Shown here piece by piece: positions 33,758 to 44,711 of a DNA stretch of 64,000 nucleotides (positions are counted from its first letter, which is position 1; each line of letters begins with the position of its first letter). The notes under the pieces are model-generated. The model searched no databases and was not told the DNA's origin. It worked only from the letters and a program-made list of their open reading frames with translations. The stretch is taken from assembly GCA_036186865.1 (NCBI GenBank), contig AP025051.1, forward strand, positions 21,629,820 through 21,693,819, read 5' to 3'. A program made the position numbers and the translations under genes. The stretch comes from Eustoma russellianum. Its lineage: Eukaryota > Streptophyta > Magnoliopsida > Gentianales > Gentianaceae.

Positions 33758-36606
33758 TGTAGGACCTATAAGGCACCACTAGAAGGGGGGAGGGGTTGAA
33801 TAGTGGGTGCGGAAAATTTGGTTTTTAAAATATTTTAACCCAAAAACCCAACTTCTGAAAACAGCTTCTGTTTTCAGATACTGATTTGAAACATTTGAAA
33901 AACTAGGTTACAGATCTTCAAAAATTCTAAAATTTGGAGATAATTTACTCTCAGATGTTTTTAGTATCCTCTAAAAATGTTAGATCAAAATTCAACATCT
34001 AACCCTTTGAAAAATCGTTTGTGGTCAGATTGCGCAAATCTGCCAGAAACAGTAGTCTGATTTACAAGACTTATTCCGATTAATCCGTAACTCCAAATGG
34101 TCTAAGAATTTAATTACAAACCCCTTCGGATATGTATTTTGATGGGTTGAAACAGTTTTGAAAAACTCCTTTGGTAAATATGTCAAATACGTTCAAGTTC
34201 TCAACCTTTGCAAGTCTAAAAATCAAATTGCACTAGTCTCAGAACTATTAACGTTTGATTGACTTATACTTATCCAAATGGGTTGAAACTTGCGCTAAAT
34301 AAAACTTAAGAGGTGTGGCTATGTGTCTGAAAATTTTGGTAATTTTTGAAAGCCTTTTGATATTTTTACTAGTGCAATGAAAATAATGCAAAGTGCTGGA
34401 AACTGAAAGTAAAGTGCTGAAAGTAATAACACCGATAATTTTATACTGGTTCGGTTAACACAACCTACTCCAGTCTTTGAGGAAACCTTCCTCGGTTATC
34501 ACTAATCACAAAATAACACCTTACCACAAGGGTTGCTGGAGTTACACACCAACTCCACCCTTAAATAAACGTTACAAGCAATCACACATTTCACGAACAC
34601 CACCACCGAACGAATGAAGGATTGATCACACATTGATCAACCTTTTATAACAATGAGCGTGTATGGTGGTCTATACAAAGCCTATTCAATATATTTGAAT
34701 ATAAGAACGATAGGCTTGAGAGAAGAAGAAGAAGAAGAAAGAAAGAAAGAAATGTGGAAGAAGAAAGTAGAAGACTCCTTTTGCACTTGAAAATTATGAG
34801 ACTTGTCTTGCAATTGAATGTTCTTCTTCTCCTTTTATTTGAAGTTGGCCGCCCCCCTTAGGGCATCATCCCATCTTGAGAATTCTCTTTTAAGTCCTTG
34901 GAAGAATGCCTTGTATAGATATGACATCATCTTGCTTACTTGGCAAACTTGATTGGATGATTGTCTTGGCCTTGCTTACTTGGCACTCTTTGATTGAATG
35001 AGATTTTTCATCACTTGATGACTGTAAAAATCTGAGAATATCATCTAAAACATGTGCCAAAATAGTAGTAAAAACATTTCCAAATAGAATTCAATCAATC
35101 TCTACTAATTTTGGGAATCAAATTGGTCATCATAAAGACCATAAAATCACCACTCACATAGTCTCACATGCTGAAATTTTCAGCTTGTGCTAAATCATTT
35201 CAAGACTTTGAAATGTTGCCATATTACTACACATCAATCCTTTGAATATTGAGAAGCAAATATATCAAAATTAAGAGACAAAAATTCGGCCACATCAATT
35301 CACACATGCTGAATTTTCAGCATGTGTTACATTTGTAACAAAGTTTGAAATATTACCTTGTGTAGCTTCCTCCATTATGTCACTAACCTTGTGCGGCTTA
35401 TTCTCCACCAATTAAGATGTCAAGTAAGCTCCACATAAGCTCCACCAAAGCTGCATTAGGCGTGTGAAGTAGGATTGACCATGTGCTGAATTTTATTTTT
35501 TTCATCTTTTTAAAATAGTGCACAATAATTATACACAAATGTTATATTCCAATATGCTCTAATTTGAATATTCTAGGACACTTTAGTATGTATTGAATAT
35601 GTAAAAAGTGTCTAGATACATGTTACATCTCATGCTAAAAACGTTCCAAGTGTTGTGTTCGTAGAAAACAAAATTTTCGATTTTTGTCGATTACGCAATT
35701 TTTCTCCGATTATATTCCAAATTTCTGCACATGTTATATATATTATGTTACACATAATATACATAAAATAACTTTAATATTCAGATCTAGTGGCTTATTA
35801 AAGTGGCGCCCCCATGTGCTTAAAAGAAGAATTTGGAATCTCCACAATTTGGCCTTAATTGGGGGTGATTTGTGTGTGCCAACATGGAATGATTTTATGG
35901 CTGAGTGTACCATGTAAGCCACATTTGTGGCCATTTTTGAAGTGTAGGGGCTCGCCCTCTATATATGGCAAGTACGTGACACGTTGGCGAAGTTTCGGTT
36001 GTCACCCAATACGACAATTTTTGGTTTAGAACCTTGTAACGTGTCGTAATAATTTTGTCATCACCATGAATTATATCTTTTGATATAAGACCTGAATATA
36101 CTCATAAATATGAGGTAATTATAGTGGTGTGATGTTAACGTACGTTCGTAATATATATAACGTGTCAGTAGTACGTTGGAATATATGTGTCATGTGCGTT
36201 TTAAAAAAAATCTGAATATATATATATATAAATATATATATATAAAACGTGTGATATAATGAGGAGAGAAGATTTTCCATTTCCATGTTTGTTGCCATCA
36301 TGTCTTCTCCAAATATATCTCCATTTAATGAACTACTTAGTTCATTTAACTAAGTACTTCACTTAATGAACTAGTTTAGTTCATTAATGGTGGCACCTGA
36401 AAATAGTTCAAACACAACAAGTGTTTTCCATTTGATGTAAGCTTTAAAGCATTATGGCTTGTTAGTATGTCAACATTATATGTAAAGTATATAAGGCAAG
36501 TTTGTCGCAAAAACGTGTCAAGTCATAAATTGTGTCATGGATTTCTTTACCACACGTTATTTAAATCATGCATTTTGTGAATCAATCAAACCCTTTTTCT
36601 CAAGAA
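33758..36606 (-). repeat. N1 5' LTR (A family)
   Basis: 2849 bp. By eye about 95% identical to 28416-31512 apart from the LINE and TA insertions. It carries two palindromes of the atgctgaaattttcagcat kind (35165-35189 and 35304-35327). On the minus strand, a conserved ccatatatag(a)tgg-type TATA-like motif lies near 35963, and a second candidate (t)gataaaagg-type site lies further downstream at the position where the B LTR has its TATA box. Confidence 0.9.
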
Positions 36607-36611
36607 AAAAG

Positions 36612-38175
36612 TGTGTGGGTCTGGCGAAGGTTGCAGTACCCAAACCAATACAAGTAAGAATTGAACCTACGACAATTGATTGCATATTTATAGGATATGC
36701 AACTAACAGTAGTGCATATCGATTCTTTGTGCACAAGTCGAACATTCCTCACATACATGAGAATTTTGTTTTGGAATCAAGAAATGCGGTGTTCTTTGAA
36801 GATGTCTTTCCAAAGAAAGACAAAAACAATGAAGAAACAAGCACCAGTAAGCGATTGCGTGAGACGATCCCTCCAGAAGTTGAGGAACCACGTCAAAGCA
36901 AACGAGCCAGAAACCCAACGTCCTTTGGACCAGATTTCTATACATACTTGGTAGAAGACCATCCAAGAACATTTTCTGAGGCTACGTCAATTCCAAAAGC
37001 CCCCTTCTGGAAAGAGGCAGTAAACAATGAAATAGAATCGATTCTTCAAAATCACACTTGGGAGTTGGTTGATCTTCCACCAAGAAGTAAACCACTCGGA
37101 TGCAAGTGTATCTTTAAGAAAAAGCTGAAAGAGGATGGGTCTATTGAAAAGTACAAGGCCCGGTTGGTAGCTAAAGGCTATCGACAAAAGGAAGGATTTG
37201 ACATTTTTGATACCTACTCACTGGTAACTAATATCACTTCTATAAGGATTATAGTGGCTATTGCTGCAGTCTATAATCTAGAAATCCACCAGATGGATGT
37301 AAAGACTGCTTTCCTTAATGGTGAGCTAGAAGAAGAAATCTATATGGAACAACTGGAAGGGTTTGTGGTTCCAAGACAAGAGTCTAAAGTATGTAGACTT
37401 GTTAAGTCCCCGTATGGACTTAAGCAATCGCTCAAACAGTGGCATTTGAAGTTTGATGAGGCAATGTTGCTAAATGGCTTCATGATCAACAAGTGTGACA
37501 AGTGTGTGTATATCAAGAACACACCAGAAGCCTATGTGATAGTATGTCTACATGTAGACGACATGCTCATCATAGGCAGTACTCGTGATGTCATCTTGAA
37601 TACCAAAAGGATGTTAACACAAAATTTTGATAGGAAAGATATAGGGATTGCCAATGTTATTCTTGGAATTAAGATTTCTCGGATAGCTGAAGGTCTTGTT
37701 ATGTCACAAACTCATTATACTGAATCTGTTCTCAAACGATTCAATATGTTTGATACAAAATTAATAAAGATCCCACTAGACTTAAGTATACACTTAAGAA
37801 AGAACCGAGGTGAACCTGTAGCTCAATTGAAGTACTCACAGGTAATTGGAAGTCTGATGTACATAACAAACTGTACAAGACTAGACTTAGCATGTTTAGT
37901 AAACAAATTGAGCAGGTTTACGAGTAATCCAAGTGAAGATCATTGGAAAGCTCTAAATAGAGTGATGAGGTACCTGAAGTACACAATGAACCTTGGATTA
38001 CACTATACAAGATATCCAGAAGTATTGGAAGGATAGTGTGATGCGAATTGGATATCAGATAGCAAGGACTCTAAGTCCACCAGTGGATACCTATTCACTG
38101 TTGGTGGTGGTGCTGTGTCATGGAAGTTCACAAAACAAACATGCATAGCTCGGTCCACTATGGAACCCGAGTTTA
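36612..38175 (+). pseudogene. C1 integrase end, reverse transcriptase, RNase H start
   Basis: Continues the C1 protein right of N1. Integrase C-terminus: LAKVAVPKP, DCIFIGYATNSSAYRF. Then a basic linker and the RT: WELVDLPP, CKCIFKKKLKEDGSIEKYKARLVAKGY, HQMDVKTAFLNGELEEEIYM, YGLKQS, and catalytic HVDDMLIIGS (37550; the usual Y of YVDD is H). It is open from 36537 to 38034, about 500 codons, with a stop at 38034-38036 just before the RNase H DANW segment. It breaks off at EFM, where N2 has inserted, and resumes at 50736. Confidence 0.85.
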
Positions 38176-40289
38176 TGTTGAGAAAATGAGTTTGAGTGAT
38201 TCACAAAATGCATGATTTAAATAACGTATGTTAAAGAAATACATGACACAATTTATTACTTGACACGTTTTTGCGACAAACTTGTCTTATATACTTTACA
38301 TATAATGTCGCCATACTAACAAGCCATGAAGATTTAAAGCTTACATCAAATGGCAAACATTTGTTTTGTTTAAACTATTTTCAGGTGCCATGATTAATGA
38401 ACTAAACTAGTTCATTAAGTAAAGTACTTAGTTAAATGAACAAAGTAGTTCATTAAATGGAGATATATTTGGAGAAGGCATGATGGCAACAAACATGGAA
38501 ATGGAAAGTCGCCTCTCCTTATTATTCACACGTTTTATATATATGTATAATATATATATTCAGATTTTTTTAAAGGGCACAATACACATATATTCCAACG
38601 TACTACCGACACGTTACATATATTAAGAACGTACGTCAACGTCACACCACTATACTAACCTCATATTTATGAGTATATTCAGGTCTTATATCAAATGATA
38701 TAAGTCATGGTGATGACAAAATTATTACGACACGTTACAAGGTTGTAAACCAAAAATTGTCATATCGGGTGACAACCAAAACTTCGCCAACGTGTCACTT
38801 ACTTGCCATATATAGATGGCCAGCCCCTACACGTCAAAAATGGATACAAATTTCATGGCTAACATGGTATACTCAGCCATAAAATCATTCCATGTTGGCA
38901 CACACAAATCACCTCCAATTAAGGCCAAATTGTGGAGATTCCAAATTCACTTTTTAAGCACATGTGGGCGCCAATTTTAATCAGCTATTAGAGCTGAATA
39001 TTCAAGTTATTTTATGTATATTGTGTGTGACATAATACATATAACATGTTCAAAAATTTTGAATTTAATCGGAGAAAAATCGCGTAATCGACAAAAGTCG
39101 AAAATTCGGTTTTCTACGAACATAACACATGGAACGTTTTTGGCATGACATGTAATATATATCTAGACACTTTTTACATATTCAATACATGTTAAAGTGT
39201 TCTATAATATTCAAAATAGGACTGATTGGAATATACTATATATGTGTAATTATTGTTCAATATTTGACAAAATTTACAAAACTAAAATTCAGCACATGCT
39301 CAAGACATATCACATGCCTACTCAGCCTTGGTGGAGCTTATGTGGAGCTTAGTTGGCATCTTGATTGGTGGAGAATAAGCCACACAAGGTTAGTGACATA
39401 ATGGAGGAAGCTACACAAGGTAACATTTCAAAATTTCTAATAAATGAAACACATGCTGAAAATTCAGCATGTGAGAATAAGAGCTGGCCGATTTTTGGCC
39501 TTAATGGAGATCAAAATTGCTTCCAAATTTGAGGGGATTGATTATAGAATATTTGGCATTATTTTGAACTTCAATTTGGCACATTTTTTTCATTTTATTC
39601 TCATATTTTTTAGCCACTAAGTGATGACAAAACTCATCCAATCAAGGAGTGCCAAGTAAGCAAGGCCAAGACAATCATCCAATCAAGTTGTGTCAAGTAA
39701 GCAAGATGGTGTCACATCTATACAAGGCATTCTTCCAAGGACATAAAAGAGAATTCTCAAGGTGAAGAAATGCCTTAGGGCGGCGGCCAAGTCTTGATAA
39801 AAGGAAGAGAAGAAATACACTTAAATGCAAGACAAGTCTCATAATTTCCAAAGTGCAAAAAGACTCTCTACTCTCTTCTTCTACGTTTCTTTCTTCTCCT
39901 TCTCTCTCAAGCCTCTTGTACCTATATTCAAACATATTGAATAGGATTTGTTCATACCACCAGACACGCATCATTGTTGTAAAAGGTTGATCAAGGTGTG
40001 ATCAAACCTTCATTCGTTTGGTGGTGGTGTTCGTGATCATTGTTATTGCTTGTATCATTTGTAAAGGGTTGGAGTTGGTGTGTAACTCCAGCAACACTTG
40101 TGGTAAGGCATTAATTTTGTTTAGTGATAACCGAGGAAGGTTTCCTTGAAGACTGGAGTAGGTTGATTTAACCGAACCAGTATAAATTCCTTGTATTCTT
40201 TACTTTATTGCACAGTACTTTCAGTTTCCAGCATTCTGCATCCGTTTCGTCGCAATATTAAAAATAGCAAACGAATTTCAAAAATTGTA
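38176..40289 (+). repeat. N2 5' LTR, 3' end deleted
   Basis: Starts TGTTGAGAAAATGAG and follows the 48057-50735 LTR at about 95% by eye as far as gcaaacgaatttcaaaaattg. There it jumps to gtgagATGGC of the gag start. About 0.58 kb of LTR end plus some 60 bp of leader with the primer site are gone. One palindrome copy at 39450-39473; a TATA-like ccatatatagatgg at about 38806. Confidence 0.85.
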
Positions 40290-40295
40290 AGTGAG

Positions 40296-43200
40296 ATGGC
40301 AACCACTAGCTTCAAAACCGAACAAGAAGGTATGTCGAGTCAAAAGCCTCCTCTTTTTTATGGTGAGTCCTTTATTCAATGGAAACTTAGAATGAAACTC
40401 TTTCTTATGGCTATTGATATTGATCTATGGTCTATTATAGAAGACGGTCCATTCGTTCCCTCTAAATTATCTACTGTAGATGGTGTCACACTAGAGGTTG
40501 TAAAACCAAAACAAGAATACACTAGTGATGACAAAAAGAGACTAAGTATGAATGCTAGAGCCATGCAATTACTTTTAAACGAGCTAAGCAAAAGTGAATC
40601 TAGTTACGTATCTAATTGCTCTAGTGCTCAAGAGATGTGGAGAATTCTTGAGATGAAACATGAAGGGACTAGCCAAGTAAAGGAGTCTAAGATTAAGATG
40701 CTTATGTCCACACTTGAGTCCTTCAAATTATTGCCAAATGAGTCTATTGTTGATATGGATTTACGATTGACTAACATATATAATTCTCTTGAGTCTCTTG
40801 GCAAAGCTTTCTATACGCAGGAAAAGGTCCAAAAGGTATTACGAATTTTTCCATCCGAATGGGACCCTAAAGTTACAGTAATAGAGGAGAGTAAAGAAAT
40901 GAAATCAATAAAAATGGAGGAACTAATCCGATCGCTAAAGGTATACGAAAACAAACTTACATTAAGGAAATCGGAATCAATGTCAAAACAAGGTAAGACT
41001 ATTGCTTTTAAATCAAATGAATACGTCTCTACTTCTTCCGATCACGTAGATGATAGTGATTCTGAATCAAATAATGATGACCTAATACTATTGGCTAAAG
41101 GTTTGAGAAAATTTATGAGAAAGTAATTTAAAATTAAATCTAAGGCTACTTCAACTAAAAGAAATAAAAATAAAACTAATGACAAGGACGTAAAATGCTA
41201 TGAATGCGGAAAACTTGGACATTTGTCATATGACTGCCCTAACAAGGACAAACAAACAAACAAACACCTTGACAAGAATCGGACCAAAACTAGACTCGTC
41301 TCAGAACCTAAACAAAGGAGAAGAGCTCTCAAGGCCTCCACTTGGAGTGACACATTCGACTCTGAGACTGATACTGAAGAAGAGACGACATAAGTATGTT
41401 TTTTATCCAAAGCATCAAACGAGGTATCTTCCGATTCTGACTCTGATTCTGAACCTTCATATGATGATCTATTTAGTCAATATATAGAATTGCATAAATT
41501 CACAAAGACTCTCGCAAAAGAAAAGAAACGATTAATTGAAGACAATAATTGAAGACAAGAAGTTGTTGGAATCTTCTAACACGAACCTTGTTTCTCAACT
41601 AAACGATTCAAAAGAAGAGTCGTCTTGCATCATCAATGCATTAAAATTAGAGATCTCATCATGAACGACACAAAATAATGAAAAGAAATCCGAGATTTCA
41701 AATTTGAAATCAAGGAATACGGATTTAGAGAAAATGGTGAAACAATTTGACACAGGAACTAATATGCTAGATCACATCATTTCATCACCAAAACATGATA
41801 GTGATATAACCAGATTAGGATACATTGAGAAAAATGAGACATTAAATAAACCAACCAAATTCATTTTGTCTAAGAAAATAGAAACACCCAAAACATATGT
41901 GGCGCCTAAGAAGACGCCTAGACCCTCTCTCCCTTCATCTTATCATGCTTCTTCTTCATATCATACAAGATATAATTATGTGACGTATAGATATAAGAAG
42001 AAGCCATTAATGCATACAAGACATTCATTCCATGCATCTAGATCATGCACTATGCACACAAACACAAGAACATATCAAAAACGACAACCATACAATATGC
42101 ATAAGGGAATACTCGGCCAAAGGCCAAATATATCTGTAGGATCTGCAAGGCACCACTAGAAGGAGGGTTGAATAGTGGGTGCGGAAAATGTGGTTTTTAA
42201 AGTTGTTTTAAACCAAAAACTCAACTTCTGAAAACAGTTTCTGTTTTCAGGACCTGTTTTGAAACGTTTTGAAAACAAGGTTGCAGGTCTTCAAAAATTC
42301 TGAAATTGAGAGGGATCTTAGTCTCAGATGTTCTGAGTATCTCCTAAAAATTTCAGATTAAAATTCAACCTCTAACCCCTTTAACAGTATGTGACTACAA
42401 TGATCACGAACACCACCACCTTGCGAGTGCAAGATTGATCACACCTTGATCAATCTTTTACAACAATAAATAGTATGGGTGGTACATAAGAAGCCTATTC
42501 AAGATGTATGAATATGAATACAATAGGCTTTAAGAGAGAAGAAAGAGAGAAGTGTAGAAGGAGAGACTAGAAAATGTTTTTGATCTTGTAAGCTTGTAAG
42601 ACTTGTCTTGTATTTTTGTTTGCTCTCCTCTTTCCTTTTATCACTAGTGGCCGCCCCCTTGATGCCTTCTCCTCCTCTTGAAAATTATCTTCTAGTCCTT
42701 GGAAGAGTATATTGCATCATTGTGACATTTCCTTGCCTACTTGGCAACTCCTCATTGGATGATCATTAAGCTCTTGCTTACTTGGCACTCATTGATTGAA
42801 TGGAAGTTGTCATCATTTGATGACTAGACAAATCTGAAAATAAACCTTAAAAACATGAGCCAATTTTCCATAAAAGTGTTGCCATAATTCATATAATAAT
42901 CCCACATAATTAGCAAGACAACTAATCACCCATTTCCTTGCAAAAATCGGCCATTATGCCTCTCCACATGCTGAAATTTCAGCATGTGTAACATTCATAC
43001 TTTATTCAAATTGTTGCCAAGTTTGCATTTGATTAATTCCTTGAAGATAAAGAAGAAATCAATCATCATTTAGTACATAACATTTCAACTAATTTTGGAA
43101 TAAAAATTGGTCACCAAGAAGCCACAAATTCGGCCACATCCATTTGCACACATGCTGAAATTTTCAGCATGTGTGATATTTGAAAATATCACTTGATTAT

Positions 43201-44696
43201 TTTCATAATATGTTTAAAACATTAGCATACTATCTTTCAATTAATCCACATAATTCAAAGTGGTAAATATGGCATAATTTAGTGGAAAAATCGGCCAGCC
43301 TATGCACACATGCTGAAATTTTCAGCATGTGTTACAAATGTGACATAGTTTGAAAGGTTACCTTGTGTAGCTCCTTCCTTTATGTCACCAACATTGTATG
43401 CTTCATTCTTAGCCAATCAAGATGCCAACAAAGCTCCACATATGCTCCAACATGGCTGAGCTAGGCGTGTATGATGAATATACATGTGCTGAATTTTATT
43501 TTTACAAACTTTGTAAAATAGTGCACATATAATTATACACACATGGTATATTCCAATCAGCCCTTAATTGATTTTTCTAGAAAACTTTAAAATGTATGAA
43601 TTATGTAAAAAGTGTCTAGATACATGCTATATGCCATGCCGAAAATGTTCCATGTAAACCGATTTTTCGACGTTTGTCGATTACCCATTTTTCTCCGATT
43701 AAATTCCAATTTTTTGCACATGTTATATATATTATGTTACACATAATATACATAAATTAAACTTTAATATTCAGAACTTAGGGCTGATTAAAGTGGCGCC
43801 CAACATGTGACAAAAATTGAATTTGGAATCTCCACAATTTGGTCTTAATTGAGGGTGATTTGTGTGTGCCAACATGGAATGATTTTATGGCTGTATATAC
43901 CATGTAAGCCACAAAATTTGTGGCCATTTTTGAAGTGTGCGGGCTGGCCATCTATATATGGCAAGTACGTGACACGTTGGCGAAGTTTCGGTATTCATCC
44001 GATACGATAATTTTTGGTTTAGAACCTTTTAATGTGTCGTAATAAATTTGTCATCACCGTGACTTGTATCATATGATATAAGACCTGAATATACTCATAA
44101 ATATGAGTTAAGTATAGTGGTGTGACATTAACGTACGTACGTAAAATATATAACGTGTCGGTAGTACGTTGGAATATATGTGTATGTGCCTTTTTAAAAA
44201 AATCTGAATATATACAAAGATATATGTATAATGGCGTGTAGGAGGGAGTGGAGAACTTTCCTTTCTTCAACTTGTTGCCTTTGTGCCTTTTCCAAATATG
44301 GCTTCCTTTAATGAACTACTTAGTTTATTTAACTAAGTACTTCACTTAATGAACTAGTTTAGTTCATTAATGATGGCAATTGAAAATAGTTCAAACACAA
44401 CAAATGCTTGCCATTTGATGTAAGCTTTAAAGCTTCATGGCTCGTTAGTACGACAACATTATATATAAACTATATAAGGTAGGTTTCATGCAAAAACGTG
44501 TCATGCATTGTCATGCATTTCTTTGTAACACGTTATTTAAATCATATATTTTGTAATCACTCAAACCCACTTTTTCTCTACAATATCCTCACCTCATGTC
44601 TTCTACGTTGCTTCTACATCTACATTTTCACCATTTGCTAGACCGTGAAAGATCACCCAAGTATGGGTACCGAAAGGCACTCTTACAAAGAGGTGA
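40296..44696 (+). pseudogene. N2 gag, split by solo LTR N3
   Basis: From ATG 40296 it is open to 41126 (capsid: GMSSQKPPLFYGESFIQWKL, LLLNELSKSESSYVSN, KMEELIRSLKVYENKL). A stop is followed by an intact zinc knuckle CYECGKLGHLSYDC (41196-41237), an acidic region and a broken coiled-coil with several stops (41390-41700), then an open basic tail (41704-42134) that runs into N3. Right of N3 the tail continues at 44588 to QVWVPKGTLTKR and TGA 44694-44696. A second in-frame stop, TAA, sits five codons later (44709-44711). The same two stops at the same spacing occur in N1. Confidence 0.85.
42135..44582 (-). mobile_element. N3: solo A-family LTR
   Basis: 2448 bp with duplication atatc at 42130-42134 and 44583-44587. 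On the minus strand it starts TGTAGAGAAAAAG and ends ..gatcctaca. It has lost about 0.55 kb near its 3' end (jump near 42390) but carries three copies of the atgctgaaa(t)tttcagcat palindrome (42965-42988, 43149-43173 and 43307-43331), more than N1 or N2. A single LTR with one target duplication means that recombination between two LTRs removed the rest of the element. Confidence 0.9.
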
Positions 44697-44711
44697 ATAG
44701 CTAACTCGTAA

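Larger units (their letters stand above)
28416..36606 (-). mobile_element. N1: gag-only A-family (SIRE-like) LTR element
   Basis: A complete insertion into the C1 integrase, with target duplication aaaag at 28411-28415 and 36607-36611. In its own orientation: 5' LTR (36606-33758), primer site, gag (33701-31767), 0.25 kb of 3' sequence with polypurine tract, and 3' LTR (31512-28416). The internal region is only 2.2 kb: the sequence passes directly from the gag end to the 3' untranslated segment that in N2 follows pol. Protease, integrase, RT and RNase H are absent. That is the layout of TR-GAG-type non-autonomous elements, which depend on a related full element. The outer LTR base pair at 36604-36606 is slightly altered (gaa instead of ca). 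Confidence 0.9.

Noticed and set aside
42965..43331. Regularly spaced palindromes as a CRISPR array
   Set aside because: Plant nuclear retrotransposon LTR; spacers are long, unequal and homologous between copies.
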